Shown piece by piece: positions 1 to 12,179 of a stretch of DNA of 64,000 nt; positions within the stretch are counted from its first letter, which is position 1; each line of letters starts with the position of its first letter. This stretch comes from Termitomyces sp. T153 (lineage: Eukaryota; Basidiomycota; Agaricomycetes; Agaricales; Lyophyllaceae). Under the pieces are notes generated by a model. That model was not told the DNA's origin, made no database searches, and saw only the letters and a list, made by a program, of their open reading frames with translations. A program made the translations under genes and the position numbers. Where the stretch lies: positions 1,047,806-1,111,805 of the forward strand of contig JACKQL020000016.1 of the NCBI GenBank assembly GCA_018296165.2. The letters are read 5' to 3'.

Positions 1-230
1 GTTCTTGCATTTCCCACAAAGACCTTGAGTATCAATGCCTCTTTCAGTCAGAACCTGGCAAAGTCCTTTGGGCATATCTGGGTATTCTGGATGATCATGT
101 GGAAAGACTAGTTTTTGTGTGATTCTTTGACCATTAAATTCATACTAGCCATCTCAGAGACATGCTTGCTCAACAATTGGTGATTGGGCTTGCATGCATG
201 GAGATCCAGGCTCAGCATCAAGGGGAAGCA
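1..230 (-). pseudogene. Fragment of a decayed basidiomycete transposase-like protein
   Basis: Read on the minus strand, one frame gives a recognisable protein stretch with a core like FPHDHPEYPDMPKGL followed by CQVLTERG and a cysteine pair (CGKCK) near the window edge. From memory, this order (a 'hDHPEYP..PKG..QVLTERG' block before a Cys-rich block) is typical of repeated DDE-like proteins scattered through agaricomycete genomes. At least two in-frame stops (a TGA in a CGA context and a TAG) interrupt it upstream, so it is dead. The other end lies outside the window. The DNA is almost free of CpG, like the neighbouring retroelements. Assignment to a named transposon superfamily is not possible from this piece. 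Confidence 0.4.
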
Positions 231-430
231 TTGAACATGGTTCTTGTCTTGTTTTCAATGCCTGAGCATGGGCTCAAGCTGCTGCAATGTGCAGGTACTG
301 TTTTTCTAATGGCATTTGTGTGTAATGTAGAAGAAAATCAAATTCCTATATTGTCAACTACTATCAAGTACATGGTTTGAACCACTAACATGGCAAATTT
401 AAAAAAAAAAAATTTGGCCTCTAGCTGATT
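231..430. other. CpG-poor spacer, nothing assigned
   Basis: No convincing coding frame. There is a poly-A run near 400-412 just before recognisable Gypsy reverse-transcriptase homology begins, which may mark the junction between two inserted elements. Confidence 0.3.
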
Positions 431-1723
431 TTGCCACTGTTACACTTTTGTGGTGACTAAGTGACCTGCACCATACAACAACATGCACATCCAGGAGGGA
501 AATGAGTGGAAGGCCACCTTCTGGACCAACCAGGGATTGTTCAAACCTCTTATTATGTTCTTTGGACTCACCAATAGCCCAGCCACCTTTCAGACAATGA
601 TGAACAACATCTTCTGAGACCTCATTGCCAAAGGCATAGTGTGCATATACCTCAATGACATCCTCATCTGCACCAAAATGCTGGGGGAGCACTGCTAGAT
701 TACATGCTTCATCTTGGAATGCCTCCACCAACACTAGCTCCACTTCAAACTGGAGAAGTGCAAGTTTGAGCAGACCCAGATTGAGTATCTCAGCCTGATC
801 ATCTTGCACAGAGCCATGGGGATGGACCCAGTGAAGGTAATGGGTGCTGTGGAGTGGCCAGAGCCCAAGAACAAGAAGGAGGTGCAGGCTTTCCTAGGCT
901 TTGCAAACTTTTACCAGAGGTTCATCCAGGACTTCTTGCATCATGCCTGCCCACTATTTGACATCACCAGGAAGGATACCACATGGAGCTGAAGGCCTCT
1001 GGAGCAGATGGCTTTCAACATTCTCAAGCATGCAGCTATTTCTGGACCCATCCTCCTCTTCCCAGACAATGACTTTCCCTTCCAAGTAAAAGCCAAGAGC
1101 TCTGAATTTGCCACTAGGGCAGTTCTCTTGCAACAGTCCCTGGAGGATGAGAGGTGGCATTCAGTGGCCTTCTATCTGAGAGCCTGGATGTGGTAGAGTG
1201 TAACTACGAGATCCATGACAAGGAGATGCTTGCCATCATCTAGTCATTTGAGGGATGGCAGTATTTCCTGGAAGGTGCATGGCACAAGTTCAAGGTCTGG
1301 ACAGATTACAAGAACCTTGAGTACTTCTGGACAGCTAAGAAACTCAACCACTAACAAGCCTGGTGGTCCCTCTATCTAGCCAACTTCAACTTCTTGCTGC
1401 ACTACAAGCCAGGCCAGAGTATGGGAAAACCAGATGCCCTATCCCAGAGAGTGGACCACAGCACTAGAGGAGAGGACAATAGCAACATTGTGCTCCTCCA
1501 GCCTGAATTGTTTGCAATCTGAACCATGGAAGGTCTAGCTGTCAAGGGAGCTGAGGTGGATATACTTTGGAACATTTTGCATAGTAACTGGGATGGTCAG
1601 CAGGAAGAGGTTGTTGCTTAGGCAGCCCAGGCACTAAAATCAGGATGCACCACTGGTGCCAAGTTGGTCTGTGCAAACAAATGGGCCCTCCAGGATGGGA
1701 TCTTGACTTTCCAGGACTGCATC
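430..1723 (+). pseudogene. Family X Gypsy pol, RT to RNase H/integrase start (decayed, interrupted)
   Basis: Broken reading frames encode the C-terminal half of a Ty3/Gypsy reverse transcriptase (a [13 protein letters not shown] block and YLNDIL in place of the catalytic YLDDIL). The thumb/connection region (PEPKNKKEVQAFLGFANFY) and RNase H follow (FPDNDFPFQVKA and the HDKEMLAII region in another frame). Multiple stops and frameshifts make it non-functional. It closely resembles the pol at 60.5-63.5 kb and belongs to the same family. The coding sequence stops abruptly at 1723, where element Y has inserted, and resumes at 13810. The last five bases before the break (1719-1723, GCATC) are the target duplication of Y. 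The 5' part of this X copy is missing or outside the window. Confidence 0.8.
1719..1723. repeat. Target-site duplication of Y, left copy
   Basis: GCATC, repeated exactly at 13805-13809. Removing Y restores a continuous family X integrase region. Confidence 0.9.
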
Positions 1724-1933
1724 TGTAATGGAGCAGTCATTACATGCATACATATAGATTAGTCAATAGTTGATTTACACTGATAGCATTACATGACATT
1801 AGCCCTAAAAGTATTGTACTAGTACTTACATAAGGTAGCACCTTACTTCATACTTCATAGACAGAACTATTGACTGGTTTTGACTTATATTGGGTGAACC
1901 ATAAGCTGTGCAACCTATAATGGAAACATTACA
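1724..1933 (+). repeat. 5' LTR of element Y
   Basis: 210 bp with TG...CA ends, matching 13595-13804 along its whole length. Contains TATA-like AT-rich stretches. Many differences from the 3' LTR are CA in one copy against TG in the other, the mark of independent deamination of ancestral CpG. Confidence 0.9.
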
Positions 1934-2053
1934 TTTTTTAAGTCGAGCGAGCAATAACTCATTTGTGAGTTGAAAGCTTGAACTTCTGTAAAAGAAGTTC
2001 ACTGCCACTGGGTACAATCAGCATGTTAAAATTTTTGATGTGCACCTTCCACA
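1934..2053 (+). other. Y leader between LTR and gag
   Basis: Short untranslated leader. The bases directly after the LTR are T-rich and show no clear match to a common tRNA 3' end, so no primer-binding site is called. Confidence 0.4.
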
Positions 2054-5000
2054 ATGGGCACAGTGGTGACCATGGAAGGTCAGGTGCTCAGGCCTAGGTC
2101 CAAGATAGAGTTCAACGGAGCATTAAAAAGTGCTCCACATGGGACATTGGAACCTGCCATGTCACACCATGATGGGGGTAGGGACAGTGCTGTGATTCCA
2201 AGAGGACTGCCTGCAGTCACTCTAGTACAACCATCTGTAGGTGGTCATGAGGGCATTCCAGTGGAGGGCTCACAAGGGCCCTCTACTTGACTGTATCTGG
2301 CAGTGGAGCCAGGAGGCACAGTGGCATCAGGAGACAAGAGAAAAACCCCTTTGTATGGGCCCACAGCACTGAGGCTGGAAGGACTCCAATCCTTTCCAAT
2401 TGCTGTGGGAGGTTCAATTGATTCCTTGATGGTGGGAACATTGCTGAGGAGTGGAGAAGACTCTCCATACAGGGCTGTTGGGTCTGTGAGATCATGAGCT
2501 GGGCCAGCACTGGGTATGCAAACAGCAGCTCTAGCTGCATTCATTAAAACAATACCAGAGGATGTTGGAGACACCTCTGATACAGATGGTGAGGCTCACC
2601 CAGACAACATCCTTCATCAAAGGGTGATGGCATTCTGGCAGAGTCATGTTGAGGTTCCTAAAACCTCAACCCAGCAACATTTAGCTGCAAGAGTAGCTAA
2701 GCACATTGTAATTCAAAGATTGCTGGGAGACAATATTATCCCAAATGATTCATTAAAATATATGGACTTGTACATGCTGTTCTTAGCAGTAATGGATTAC
2801 CTCCAACACAAGAAGCTGTGGGAGTTGCAGGCATTGTCTGCAATGCCATCTCCATATATTGGGAGAGCGTATGCACCCCCTCTGTCTCTAGTCAATGAAG
2901 CATTGACTCTGTTGCAAGCACTGCAATAGCCTGGCAAAATGCCACAGGATTATGTGGCTAGACAGGCTGCAGTGGACTGTCAATGTCAGGCCACATTGGG
3001 CACAATTGTAGCACTGGACTTAGCATCTACTGATGCAGAGTCAGTGATTATGGTAGAGCAACCACTAGTGTGGTGTAAATCTGGTGGGTCTATACAGAGA
3101 GCACTGACATAGGAAGATTGAATCACTTTCCAGCAATTTCACAATGGGGACATGGAGGGCTTTAGGCAGTCCTATGTGGATGATCAAGGGGTGGTGTTCC
3201 AAGGGAGTACCACCTATGATGCATGGCCAGAAGGGTATGTTCCACCAGAATGATCCAAGCCTATCAAGGAGGAGGAGCATGACTTGCACTCCCTTCTCAG
3301 AGATGGACATGCTAGGACTGGTCAGAGCCCCACAGAGATCCAGAGAAACATAGGGTGTGGAGTGAACACTTCTGCAAACTGTTCTGGGAAAGAATTTGCA
3401 GGTGGATGAGACTCAGGATGAGGATCACCAGAGAGTGATCCTGTGTTGTCCCCTCTATCTATGCCACACCATAGACTTCAGGGCCTGGGAGAAGGTGGAG
3501 ATCCAGGAAGAAGACCACCTTTTCCTGGTCATGGACCACCACCACCCCTGAGAGGAGGTCCACCAGATCCAGGAGGACCCCAGATGAAGGCCCTCATGGT
3601 GAGGATAATGGTGTGGAATGCAGAGCTGAAAGGAGGAGGACTACAGTTCTCCCAGAGAGACAGCCACAGTAGTTTTCAATGCCACTACAACATTGTGGAT
3701 GCTTTGCAACTCCAGGAGTGGAAGAAGCCCACAAATAGCACAATCATCTAAGGGCAGTGATGGAACAGTTGCTTGCAGTACAACTGGTTATACCAGAAGG
3801 ACTCAAGCCCAGACAGAGTGACCCATCAAAGACAATCACTCCCTATGCAGGGTCTGCCAAGTTCAGTGAACTTGAAGACTGGTTGATGAGCATTTGCATA
3901 CTCTATGCTGTAACTTAGTATGGTGGGGGATGGGTGCAACCACAAGAAAGTCCTGATTTTGATGGACTTTCTAGCTGCTGATGCACTAAAGTGGTACCTA
4001 CAACATGTCATACATTTCAATAGGGCACAATCCCACTGGAGGTTTGAGGATGTGATTCTCAGACTGTACAACCAGTTTATACAACCTTTGACAATGCAGG
4101 ATGCACATGATGCATTCTGTGATGCAGTGTATGCAGTTAAAGAAGGGGTGCAAGGCTTCTATGATGCCTTGCTCAACCATGCTCCAAACATGGCCATGTT
4201 CCCCAACAAATTTACAATTTGTGAGTGGTTCTTGGAGGGGATACCCTCTGATATGCTTGTGGCATTGATACATGATGGTGGACTGGCTCCCAAAGTAAAT
4301 ACTGTCAAAGAGTTTATCTTGGAGGCCAAAACCTACAAGAGCAGCATCAAGACTGCTGCACACTATTTGGAGTGCAGCAAGAAGAGTCGGTCAGGATGGC
4401 AGCTGTCATTGTCAGCAGTGCAGTCCCCAGCAATAGAGACTGTACTAGCCAAGCAGACAGAAGTGACTGGCTAGCATGGGTGGTCACAGCTGTTGTGGTC
4501 ATCAAAGAGACCAGCTGTATACATGGCCTCAAGACCATTGATACCCAGAGTTGATGTGGGCTTGGGGCCCTCCTGACCTAGGGCTGCAGTGCAAGCAGCA
4601 AGAAAGCATCTTACTGCAGGAAAGAATGCTGTGGCTATAGCATCTGGCCAACCCAGCAAGGATGCTAGGCAGTCTGCAAACTGCTATAAGTGCAGGAAGG
4701 CTGAGCACTTTGCATGTGAATGCAGGGAGCTGGCTAAACTAGCTGCCCAGGTATTTGTGTGGGCAGCTTATATGGCTGTGCTCTCAGATGCAGGGGAAGC
4801 CATCAATGAGCAGGAGGAGGAGCCTGCTGAAGCTAATGCCAATGAGGCATTTGAGTCTGATGGGACTTAGGAGCATGGTGAGGAGTACATTGAATTGGAA
4901 ACTTACAACAATGAGTACTATACTTGTAGTAGTGATAGTGAGGGACTATTTGCCCTCACAGAGGTTCTTTTTGGCAGACAAAGGGAGAAAGAACCTAGTA

Positions 5001-5515
5001 ATGAGGTTTGTATGAGAAAAGTGCTGCTCATGGCATCCAAGGATGCCATGGAACACCCAGTGCTGCCAGCACAAGACAAAGAATGTCTTGTCACTTTGGT
5101 AGAGGTTAATGGCCACAGAGCATGGATATTGTCAGATTCAGGAAGTACCATGTCTAGAATTACTCCCTTGTTTGCACATGTGGCTGGGATATGAGTAGCA
5201 CCACTGGCCACCCCCATTACCCTGCAGCTGGGAATAATTAAAAGTTGTTCCATGGTAAACTATGGTGCCAGGGTCACCATGAAGGTCCCTAGTGAGATTT
5301 GTAATGTAATGTCTATGTGGATGTTGCCAATTTTGATCATTATGATTGTAGGGACATCATTCATAAGAACCCATAAGGTTCTCCTGAATTTCACAAATGA
5401 CCAGGTGGTCATTGATGGAAGGGCAACTCCAGCTCACAAATTGGAGATGGAGGATGCCAATAGCCATGCACAATGCTTCCACACAGTGGAGAAGTGGCAT
5501 GACAAGCAGCATTGA
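2054..5515 (+). pseudogene. Element Y gag and protease (decayed single frame)
   Basis: Open pieces at 2054-2290, 2516-2929, 3443-3751, 3920-4474, 4589-4870, 4895-5194 and 5252-5515 all share one reading frame, separated mostly by single stops. This fits one original Gag(-PR) polyprotein. The middle part holds the capsid-like retrotrans_gag region (LAADALKWYLQHV, then RFEDVILRLYNQF). A CX2CX4HX4C zinc knuckle follows (CYKCRKAEHFACEC, near 4680). An acidic linker leads to an aspartic-protease motif, here DSGST near 5137, preceded by VEVNGHRAWIL. The N-terminal third is Gly/Pro-rich near 3480-3590. The start at 2054 is the first ATG in frame after the LTR and is a guess. Confidence 0.75.
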
Positions 5516-6456
5516 CTCCTGAGTGGAATCAAACAGCCCACCATAGAGGAGGTAGTGGATTAGGATGAACTTTGGGTAACTGAAAGTTTACCTGATGGTC
5601 ACCCATCTCTAATGGTATCTGAAGAAGAGTATTAGAGGAGTACTCTTCAAGAGGGGGGGAAAGTATGCCAGAAGGTTCAAAGTCAACCTTCAAAGGCAAG
5701 GGAAAGGAAGATTTGGGACAGACTAATCCCAAAGCCTACCCTGGAATGGGTGTACAACCCACAAATGCCACAAGAGTGGAATCAGGTCATAGCTGACCTG
5801 ACACATCAGGAAGGAGTATGGCAATTGACTCCTCAAGACAAACTGTATAGAATGGCTACAGAGGACAAAATATCTGAGCCTAGCAAGTTCAAATACTTGT
5901 GGAAAGAAGCAAGAGGCAGGACAGTTCATGGTTCTGTTTGGCTGAACATACCAGACAAATCAGAAATTTGTTTGATGGCCTTGCATGATAAGTATGCAAA
6001 GCCTGTACCACCGCAAAGGCAAATGAGAAAGAGCATCACTCTCTGCCAAAGATAGTTGGGGGAAAGTTACAACCTCCCAAGCTGTCAGAAGGTGATATAC
6101 CACACCTTCATCAGCAGTGGTACAACAAGTTCCAAGACATTGTCAATGGAACAAAGGAGGAACTTCCTTCTTGGCATGAAGTAAATCATGATATAAATCT
6201 CATTGATGAGTTCAAATAGTACTCATACTTCATCCTGAGGTGTCCTAAGTCACTTCAGCAGCAATTGCAGGACAAGATTGACTGCTATGTGTGGGCTGGG
6301 TAGTGGGAGCCATGTGCAGCCAATCAGGCTGCACCACTGTTGTGCATTCCCGAAAAGGATGGATCCTTGCAAACAGCATTAGATGCTTGTTAGTGCAATG
6401 ACAATACCATTAAGAACGTAATGCCCTTACTGGACTAAGAAGTCATTAGGGAAGAT
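5516..6456 (+). pseudogene. Element Y protease-RT linker and RT N-terminus (decayed)
   Basis: The gag-protease frame continues with stops, including an open stretch at 5750-6055 with no recognised motif. At about 6050-6456 lies the heavily eroded start of the RT domain. Stops and frame changes prevent a clear domain boundary. Position between protease and RT supports the assignment more than sequence similarity does. Confidence 0.5.
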
Positions 6457-7836
6457 GTGGCTCATGCACCAGTAAGGTCAAAGATTGACCTTACTGATGC
6501 ATATGAACAAGTGAGGATATGTACATCAGACATACCTAAAACTGTGTTTATGACCATTACTGGAACATATCACAGTAACATCATGCAGATTGGCAACTGT
6601 AATGCACCAGCCACATTCCAATGCCTAATAACATTCATCTTTGGAGATGTCATTGGTAAGTGGATACATGTCTATCTAGATGTCTTCTCAGACTCCATTG
6701 AGGAACACAAGCAGCACCTTCAACTAGTCTTTGAAAGACTATGGAAAAACAAGCTCTACCTCAAATGGAAGAAGTGCAAGCTATATGCTGAGTACATAGA
6801 GTGCCTCAGCCATGTAATCAATGTGCAGAGTATACACCTGGACATGGAGAAGTTAAATAGAATCCAGGAGTGGCATACTCCTAGAACTTACAATGACATC
6901 CAGTGGTTTATTGGGTTGGTGAATTACATTGGGAATTTTCTGCCCGATGTATCTGCATACACTGGGCCATTAATGGCCATGACACAGAATGGGTTGCCAT
7001 TCCACTGGTGACTCATCCACCAATGATGTTTCAACATGATCAAGAGGATCTGTGCCAAAACTCCAGTTATATGCCCAATTGATTCACTACATGAGGATCC
7101 TATCTGGCTGATTTGTGATGCCTCCAAGACAGGCATCAGAGCAATGTATGGACAAGGACAAAGCTTGCAGAAATGTCAGCCAGTGGGGTTCATGTCCAAA
7201 AAGTTCACTAATGCACAGCAAAATTATGCCATGCATGAACTGGAAATGCTGGCTATCTTAGAAGCCCTCCTCAAGTGGGAGGATAAGCTTCTGGGGTACA
7301 AGATCCATGTAATAACAGATCATAAAGCACTCAAGTTCTTCAAAACTCAACAAAACTTGTCACTGCACTAGTGATGGTGGACAGATTATATGTTGAAATT
7401 CAATTTCAACATTACATATGTAAAAGGAGAGCTCAACAAGGTAGCAGACTGTTTATCCCACTACTTTGAGAGTGATTCTCCATGGAACATGCACCACGTC
7501 TATGACTACATATGTGCAGATGCTTTTATTGACCCAGAGGGGGATGATCTACCTCCTATATGCATAAAGGAAATGCAAGCACAACTGGATCAGATATGTG
7601 CACTCTGTAACCAACCTAGTTGCAGACACAGACAAGTGCATGATTGTCATGAGATTTGTGTTGAGGAAGCACATGTGATGGCTGCCAGTAATGATGGCAA
7701 GGGAGACCCAGCCCATGCTCAGCATGGATCTGATATGTTAGGGGACAAGATCAACATGTCTCTTGGAGAAGCTATCCTGGGGAAGGCCCATTCTCCTCCA
7801 CCACAAGGTAGAACAGATGGGGAATTCCTCCATTGA
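6457..7836 (+). pseudogene. Element Y RT and RNase H (decayed)
   Basis: Three open pieces in one frame (6457-7011, 7036-7371, 7390-7836). RT is recognised from KIDLTDAYEQVRI and the NAPATFQ region. The catalytic YLDD box is damaged to YLDV, with residues missing afterwards. The RT connection reads RTYNDIQWFIGLVNYIGNF. RNase H is clear: WLICDASKTG, then HELEMLAILEALLKWEDKL and VITDHKALKFFKT, ending with VKGELNKVADCLS. This text is typical of one agaricomycete Gypsy lineage. The lost YLDD second Asp and the internal stops rule out activity. Confidence 0.85.
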
Positions 7837-8977
7837 GTTCAGTCTCTATACAGCACAGATAAGCTCTTTGCAGAAATTATGACTCGACCAAAGGACTATA
7901 AGTTCTTTCACATTCAGGACAAGCTGATATGGACTACCAATCTAATAGGCCATGAGGTACTTTGTATACCTCATGATTGAGAGTTGGTGACTAGTGTGCT
8001 CAAGCAAGCACACAATGTAATGGGGCATTTCAGCACCTAGAGAATGACAGAGTACATTTGTCATTGGTATTGGTGGCCAACAGTGGTTGCAGATATGCAA
8101 GCATTTTGTACCATGTGTCAGCTGTGCCAGTGAGTAAAAGGGAGCAACCAGCTCCCTTTGGAGAAATTACATTCCCTGCCAGTGCCAATTAAGCCCTGAG
8201 ATTCAATAGAGATGGACTTTATCAGTCTATTCCCTGAATCAAAGGAGTATAACTACCTATGGGTAGTTATATGTTGGATGACAAGCATGGTGCACCTTAT
8301 CCTAGTGCACACTACCATGACAGCTTTGCAGCTGTTCTGGATTTACATGGCTGCACAGCCTCCCAAGTTCAATTGTCAGTGATTGAGACTGAAAGTTCAC
8401 ATTGAAATGGTGGCATGAGCTGCATAAGTTGTTAGGAGCAAAGCTCCTAATATCTACAATGTTCCACCCACAGACAGATGGTCAGACTGAATGTGCCAAT
8501 CAGAATGTTGGTCAGATTCTGCATACCATAGTATGGCCAGACCAGAAAGACTGGTTAAGTCAAATTGACTTAATGGAGTTTGTGATAAATGCAAACATTT
8601 CTGAGATGACATGGTTTGCACTATTTAAGTTGAACAGTGGGTACATGCCATCTATGATATGGGAAATTAGGGCAGATACTGTGATTCCAAAAGGAATCCA
8701 ACAGTTTGCCTGCCAAGCCCTGGAGAACTTGGCAGTGGAACATGATGCAATTATAGAGGCATGTGTCTATCAGACACATCTGGCTAACTCACATTGCAGG
8801 CCTGACCCAAAACTTGAGAAAGGTGCATTGGTGTACCTTTCAACAAAAAACCTCAACCTACCAAAAGGCAGAGCAAGGAAACTCTGCCCTAAGTGGGTTG
8901 GGCTATATAGAATTTTGGAGGCCTATAGTGAGACCTCCAACTATGTGTTGGAGCTGCCAATGGCACTCCAGGAATGA
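7837..8977 (+). pseudogene. Element Y integrase (decayed)
   Basis: An HHCC zinc-binding block with CTMCQLCQ lies near 8110. The DDE core follows: EMDFISLFPES (first Asp) and later FHPQTDGQTECANQ, whose Glu is the expected third catalytic residue. The open stretch 8402-8977 continues into the C-terminal DNA-binding part (LSTKNLNLPKGRARKL, then WVGLYRILEAY). Stops interrupt the first half. It sits directly upstream of the chromodomain, as in chromoviruses. Confidence 0.8.
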
Positions 8978-9024
8978 AGGATACATCCTAAGTTCCATGT
9001 GTCTTTGCTGCACCCCTATAAGGC

Positions 9025-9293
9025 CAGCAACAATGCTTTATTCCCTCTCCAACAGAGGGACACCAGAGCCTTATGACTTTGGTGCCCCAGACAATCAAGA
9101 ATGGTTTGTCAATAATCTAGTAGGTCATTGTTGGAAGGGTAAGAACCTCAAATTCAAGGTTTGCTGGAGTCTTGAAGCCACCACTTGGGAGTCCCTTGAG
9201 ACTTGCAAGGACCTTGTGGCCCTTGACAGGTACTTAAAGTTGCAGGGCATATGGCACCCTGTGCAGTTGGCTAAAAGGTCTAAGTTAACTTGA
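9025..9293 (+). pseudogene. Element Y chromodomain (integrase C-terminus)
   Basis: The tail of the frame at 8763-9293 reads like a chromodomain: LKFKVCWSLEATTWESLE, then a terminal helix around CKDLVALDRYLKLQG. Two residues that are probably Arg in intact copies appear as Cys/Trp, consistent with CpG transitions. In the family, this domain steers integration towards heterochromatin marks. Confidence 0.65.
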
Positions 9294-10049
9294 CTTAGCC
9301 CTAGAAGTTGACAGGCTGTCATACAAGCAGCCATCACTGATTAGATCAGCCACTTTTTTGACTGAGCACAAAGTCCAACTGGACTTTGTCTTCCTACACA
9401 TTGTTGGTGCTACACACCAACATTAAGAGAGAGGATACAACCCTTGCCACATGAGCAAGAAAAATAAATGACCTGGCAAGGCAGACACAGATCTGCCAGG
9501 ATATTTGTTGAGCTCTGGACAGGGCTCAAGAGAGGGAGGGTCAGGGAGTAGCTTGCTCCCTGGCTTTGGTGGCTTTGCTGCACTGGCAGGAGGCTTGGTG
9601 CTGGGGGACATAGCATCCCCAACAATGAGAAGAGTGGCCCCAGCTCAAAGGGACACAGGGCCCACAAGTAGGGAACCATCAATAGTACCAGGAGATGTAG
9701 CTCCGCTGAGCTATGCCATGGCAATGCAGCAGACACCAGCAAGGGGATGTGATTTGCCCCCTCAATGAGGCAGAGCAGGCAGAGGGTGTGGGGGACTGTC
9801 AGCCCCCCTTCAAGGAGCAGAAAGAGACCATGGAGGACCACTGCCCCCCCCTCAATTCAACTTTGGATACCTGTGGCTGCATAATCAGTGTGGTCTCAGG
9901 AGTTCCAGCAATTTGTGATGCCACAGTTTGCTGTGGCTCCACTCCCAGTGGCTGGTCCCAGCTGTACAATGAGCATGGCAGGTCAACAATGACCTGCCAC
10001 TACATCATCACAGGTAGGGATCTCATTCCCTGCAGCATCAACAGCTAAT
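9294..10049. other. Y 3' region, CpG-poor, shared with flank of X copy 1
   Basis: No confident gene. The segment 9440-9640 is clearly similar to 15586-15800 (shared runs such as GGGACATAG in the same order and spacing), on the far side of the X 3' LTR. On the minus strand both copies give a Pro/Ser-rich text with a common PELN..GR..A pattern, so a decayed minus-strand coding sequence is possible. Confidence 0.4.
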
Positions 10050-10970
10050 GTGATGGAGGTGGATGACAACAGCCCAGAGTTGATCACAGCTCTGATGCAG
10101 TTGTTGGTGCCTCCTTGGCAGTCATATCCACCATTGCCCACTAGGATGCATCCATTGGATGTGCCCTCAACATTGTCAAGCATGTTGGGGCAACCTACAG
10201 TTGCCTTGACTAGTAAAGGAAAGGGCAAGGTGACTGCAACATCACTGCCCACACCAGCATAGAGGAGTAGTACTCCCCTGTCACCTGCCTGGAAGATGGT
10301 CAAGCAATGCTTCTCTGCAAAGGAGAAGGGCATGGGCAAAGTAAAAGAGCCTGAGCCTTTAACTGCCATGAGTGAGCAGATCACTCACCTACTCCAGCAG
10401 CTTCATGAAGCTGGAGTTCCAGAGGATGTCAGTGCTAACATCCTCAATAATCCAGTAGTTCAGCTGGCACTGTCTCAAGTTCTGAATAAACTTAATGTTG
10501 TATAAAATCAGAGAGATGAGGCCCATGCAGACCTTTTCCATTCAGCATTGGGAAAGGAGAAGCAGATAGCAACTCCTCCTAACCCTCCAGAGGTAAAGAA
10601 GGCTCATACCAAGCCTTTTGTGTTTGTCAAGGGATCCTCAATCCAGAGGGCACTACTCATGCCCTATGATGATATGGTGCCTGCTGATGATGACCAGAGG
10701 ATGGATGAGCACCCTGATTTCAAGGCAGCTTTGTCCTCAGCTGGGCCATCCAAGCCAGTGGCAGCTAAAGTAAAGCCACCAAAACCAGCAGCAACCATGG
10801 TAGTGGTCTGAAATGCTGCTATCAGAGTGCTAGAAGAGGGCACTTCTGGCCTGATAGAAATAGGGGTGGACAACACAGTGGATCCCAAAGGTGCTAGTGC
10901 AGCAACTGCTGGTGCAACATTGCCTGAGCATTGCTTTCACAGTATACAGACTTGCTTCTTAGCTATCCAC
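10050..10970 (+). pseudogene. Decayed sense ORF of unknown function in Y 3' region
   Basis: One frame runs from 10050 to about 10970 with only three stops (near 10262, 10505 and 10811). At least one stop is TGA where CGA would restore Arg. The text is protein-like: a hydrophilic Lys/Pro-rich protein with ITHLLQQLHEAGVPEDV and a KPFVFVKGSS block. It matches no domain I can name. It lies on the same strand as Y gag-pol, downstream of the chromodomain, so it could be an extra Y gene or part of an older insertion. Confidence 0.4.
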
Positions 10971-11629
10971 TTTCCAATAACTACAAGGGCTTCTCCAATC
11001 TGCTAATCAGAGCCCTAGATAAAGATGAACTGGCAGTCTCCTCCAGCTGAGCTAACTGTAAAAGCTGCCAAGCAGGCACCAGAGATGTTGAGGGCTTGTT
11101 TAAGGCCCTGCCTCTAGTAACCAACCATGTGTGCAACAAGAGAGTTGGGGAGTTTGAGCACACACTCAAAATGTGGGGTATGGCCATCAGTAGGAGGAAG
11201 GTCCTGAGCAAGGGGGATGGCAAGAGGAGCATTAGAGGTAGGGTGTGCTATATGTTGAGGAATGTGAGAGGTGGGCACATTAGGAGTTTTTATGATAGAT
11301 GGGGGCTTCGGCTGCCCTAAAGGAGCTGATTGTATTGCTGTGCCTGCTTTGCCCTAGTGACCACCCATACTAGGCTGTGAGGCTGTTTGGGCAGTGGCAA
11401 CAGTGAGCAAGAGTGTATGACTAGACTCAAGTGCCACTAGTCTGCTCTCAAGTCCTGCCACAAGTCTCAAGTCCTGCCACAAGAGTTAGCAGTCTTTCAA
11501 TAGTGTCAGCAGGATTGGACAAAGCAGCAGAGGATGACATAGTGTCTTGAGGTTAGGGTGAGGCCAAAGGTAGGTGGTAGGTTGGATGTCATGGGCTAGA
11601 GGTGCAGACAACTTAGGAACCAATCAAGA
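10971..11629. other. CpG-poor repeat DNA, nothing assigned
   Basis: Low-complexity, repeat-like sequence. A short local duplication (AAGTCCTGCCACAAG repeated at about 11450-11480) is visible. No coding frame can be defended. Confidence 0.3.
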
Positions 11630-12105
11630 TGTGAGGGGACAAGCACAACCATGGATAAACCTGGCTTGAGCAGGTAAGCACAAGTAACAAGCAAGTGTCA
11701 AAGGAGCAGAAGTGGCTAAGAAGCAGGCAAGGAGCAAGTGCAGTGAGCTAAGCTAAGGTAACAATGCTGGGGCTCTCACAGTCAATTCACTGGATAGACC
11801 TGGGGAATGCTGCTATTGATCAGTCAAAGGATATTCTATCCTTGCAACTGGCTTATATACTACATCCATGGCTATGCTATGACTAATGCTGTATGTGGTA
11901 AGTGGCCTGGGTATGCTAGGCAGTATTGACTATCAATATGTCAAAAGGAGAAATAAAGTCCAATGACTACAAAGGGATGACTACTACTGTCTGGAGGGTG
12001 CAGGGGCTTGGCAGCCAGTTGGTCAGATATGCTAGAGATAATGCTATACCTGTGACTAAGGCCAGATAGAGTCAGAGTTACCTGTAAAGGGGTCATCCCC
12101 TTACA
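11630..12105 (-). repeat. LTR of the TGTAAGGGG type, minus orientation
   Basis: This 476-bp segment aligns along its length with the solo LTR at 28891-29377. Read on minus it begins TGTAAGGGG and contains the same TATATAAG box. Unlike the other copy, the flanking pentamers (CAAGA and CAGAG) do not match, so it may be a rearranged or truncated element rather than a clean solo LTR. Confidence 0.7.
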
Positions 12106-12179
12106 CAGAGGGGACCACCATTGGGTTCCAGTCCCCTTACCCTCCCATTTGTCAACCATGCTAGACCACACAGATAACA

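Noticed and set aside
11630..12105. Clean solo LTR with target duplication
   Set aside because: Flanking pentamers CAAGA and CAGAG differ; kept only as an LTR-type repeat.
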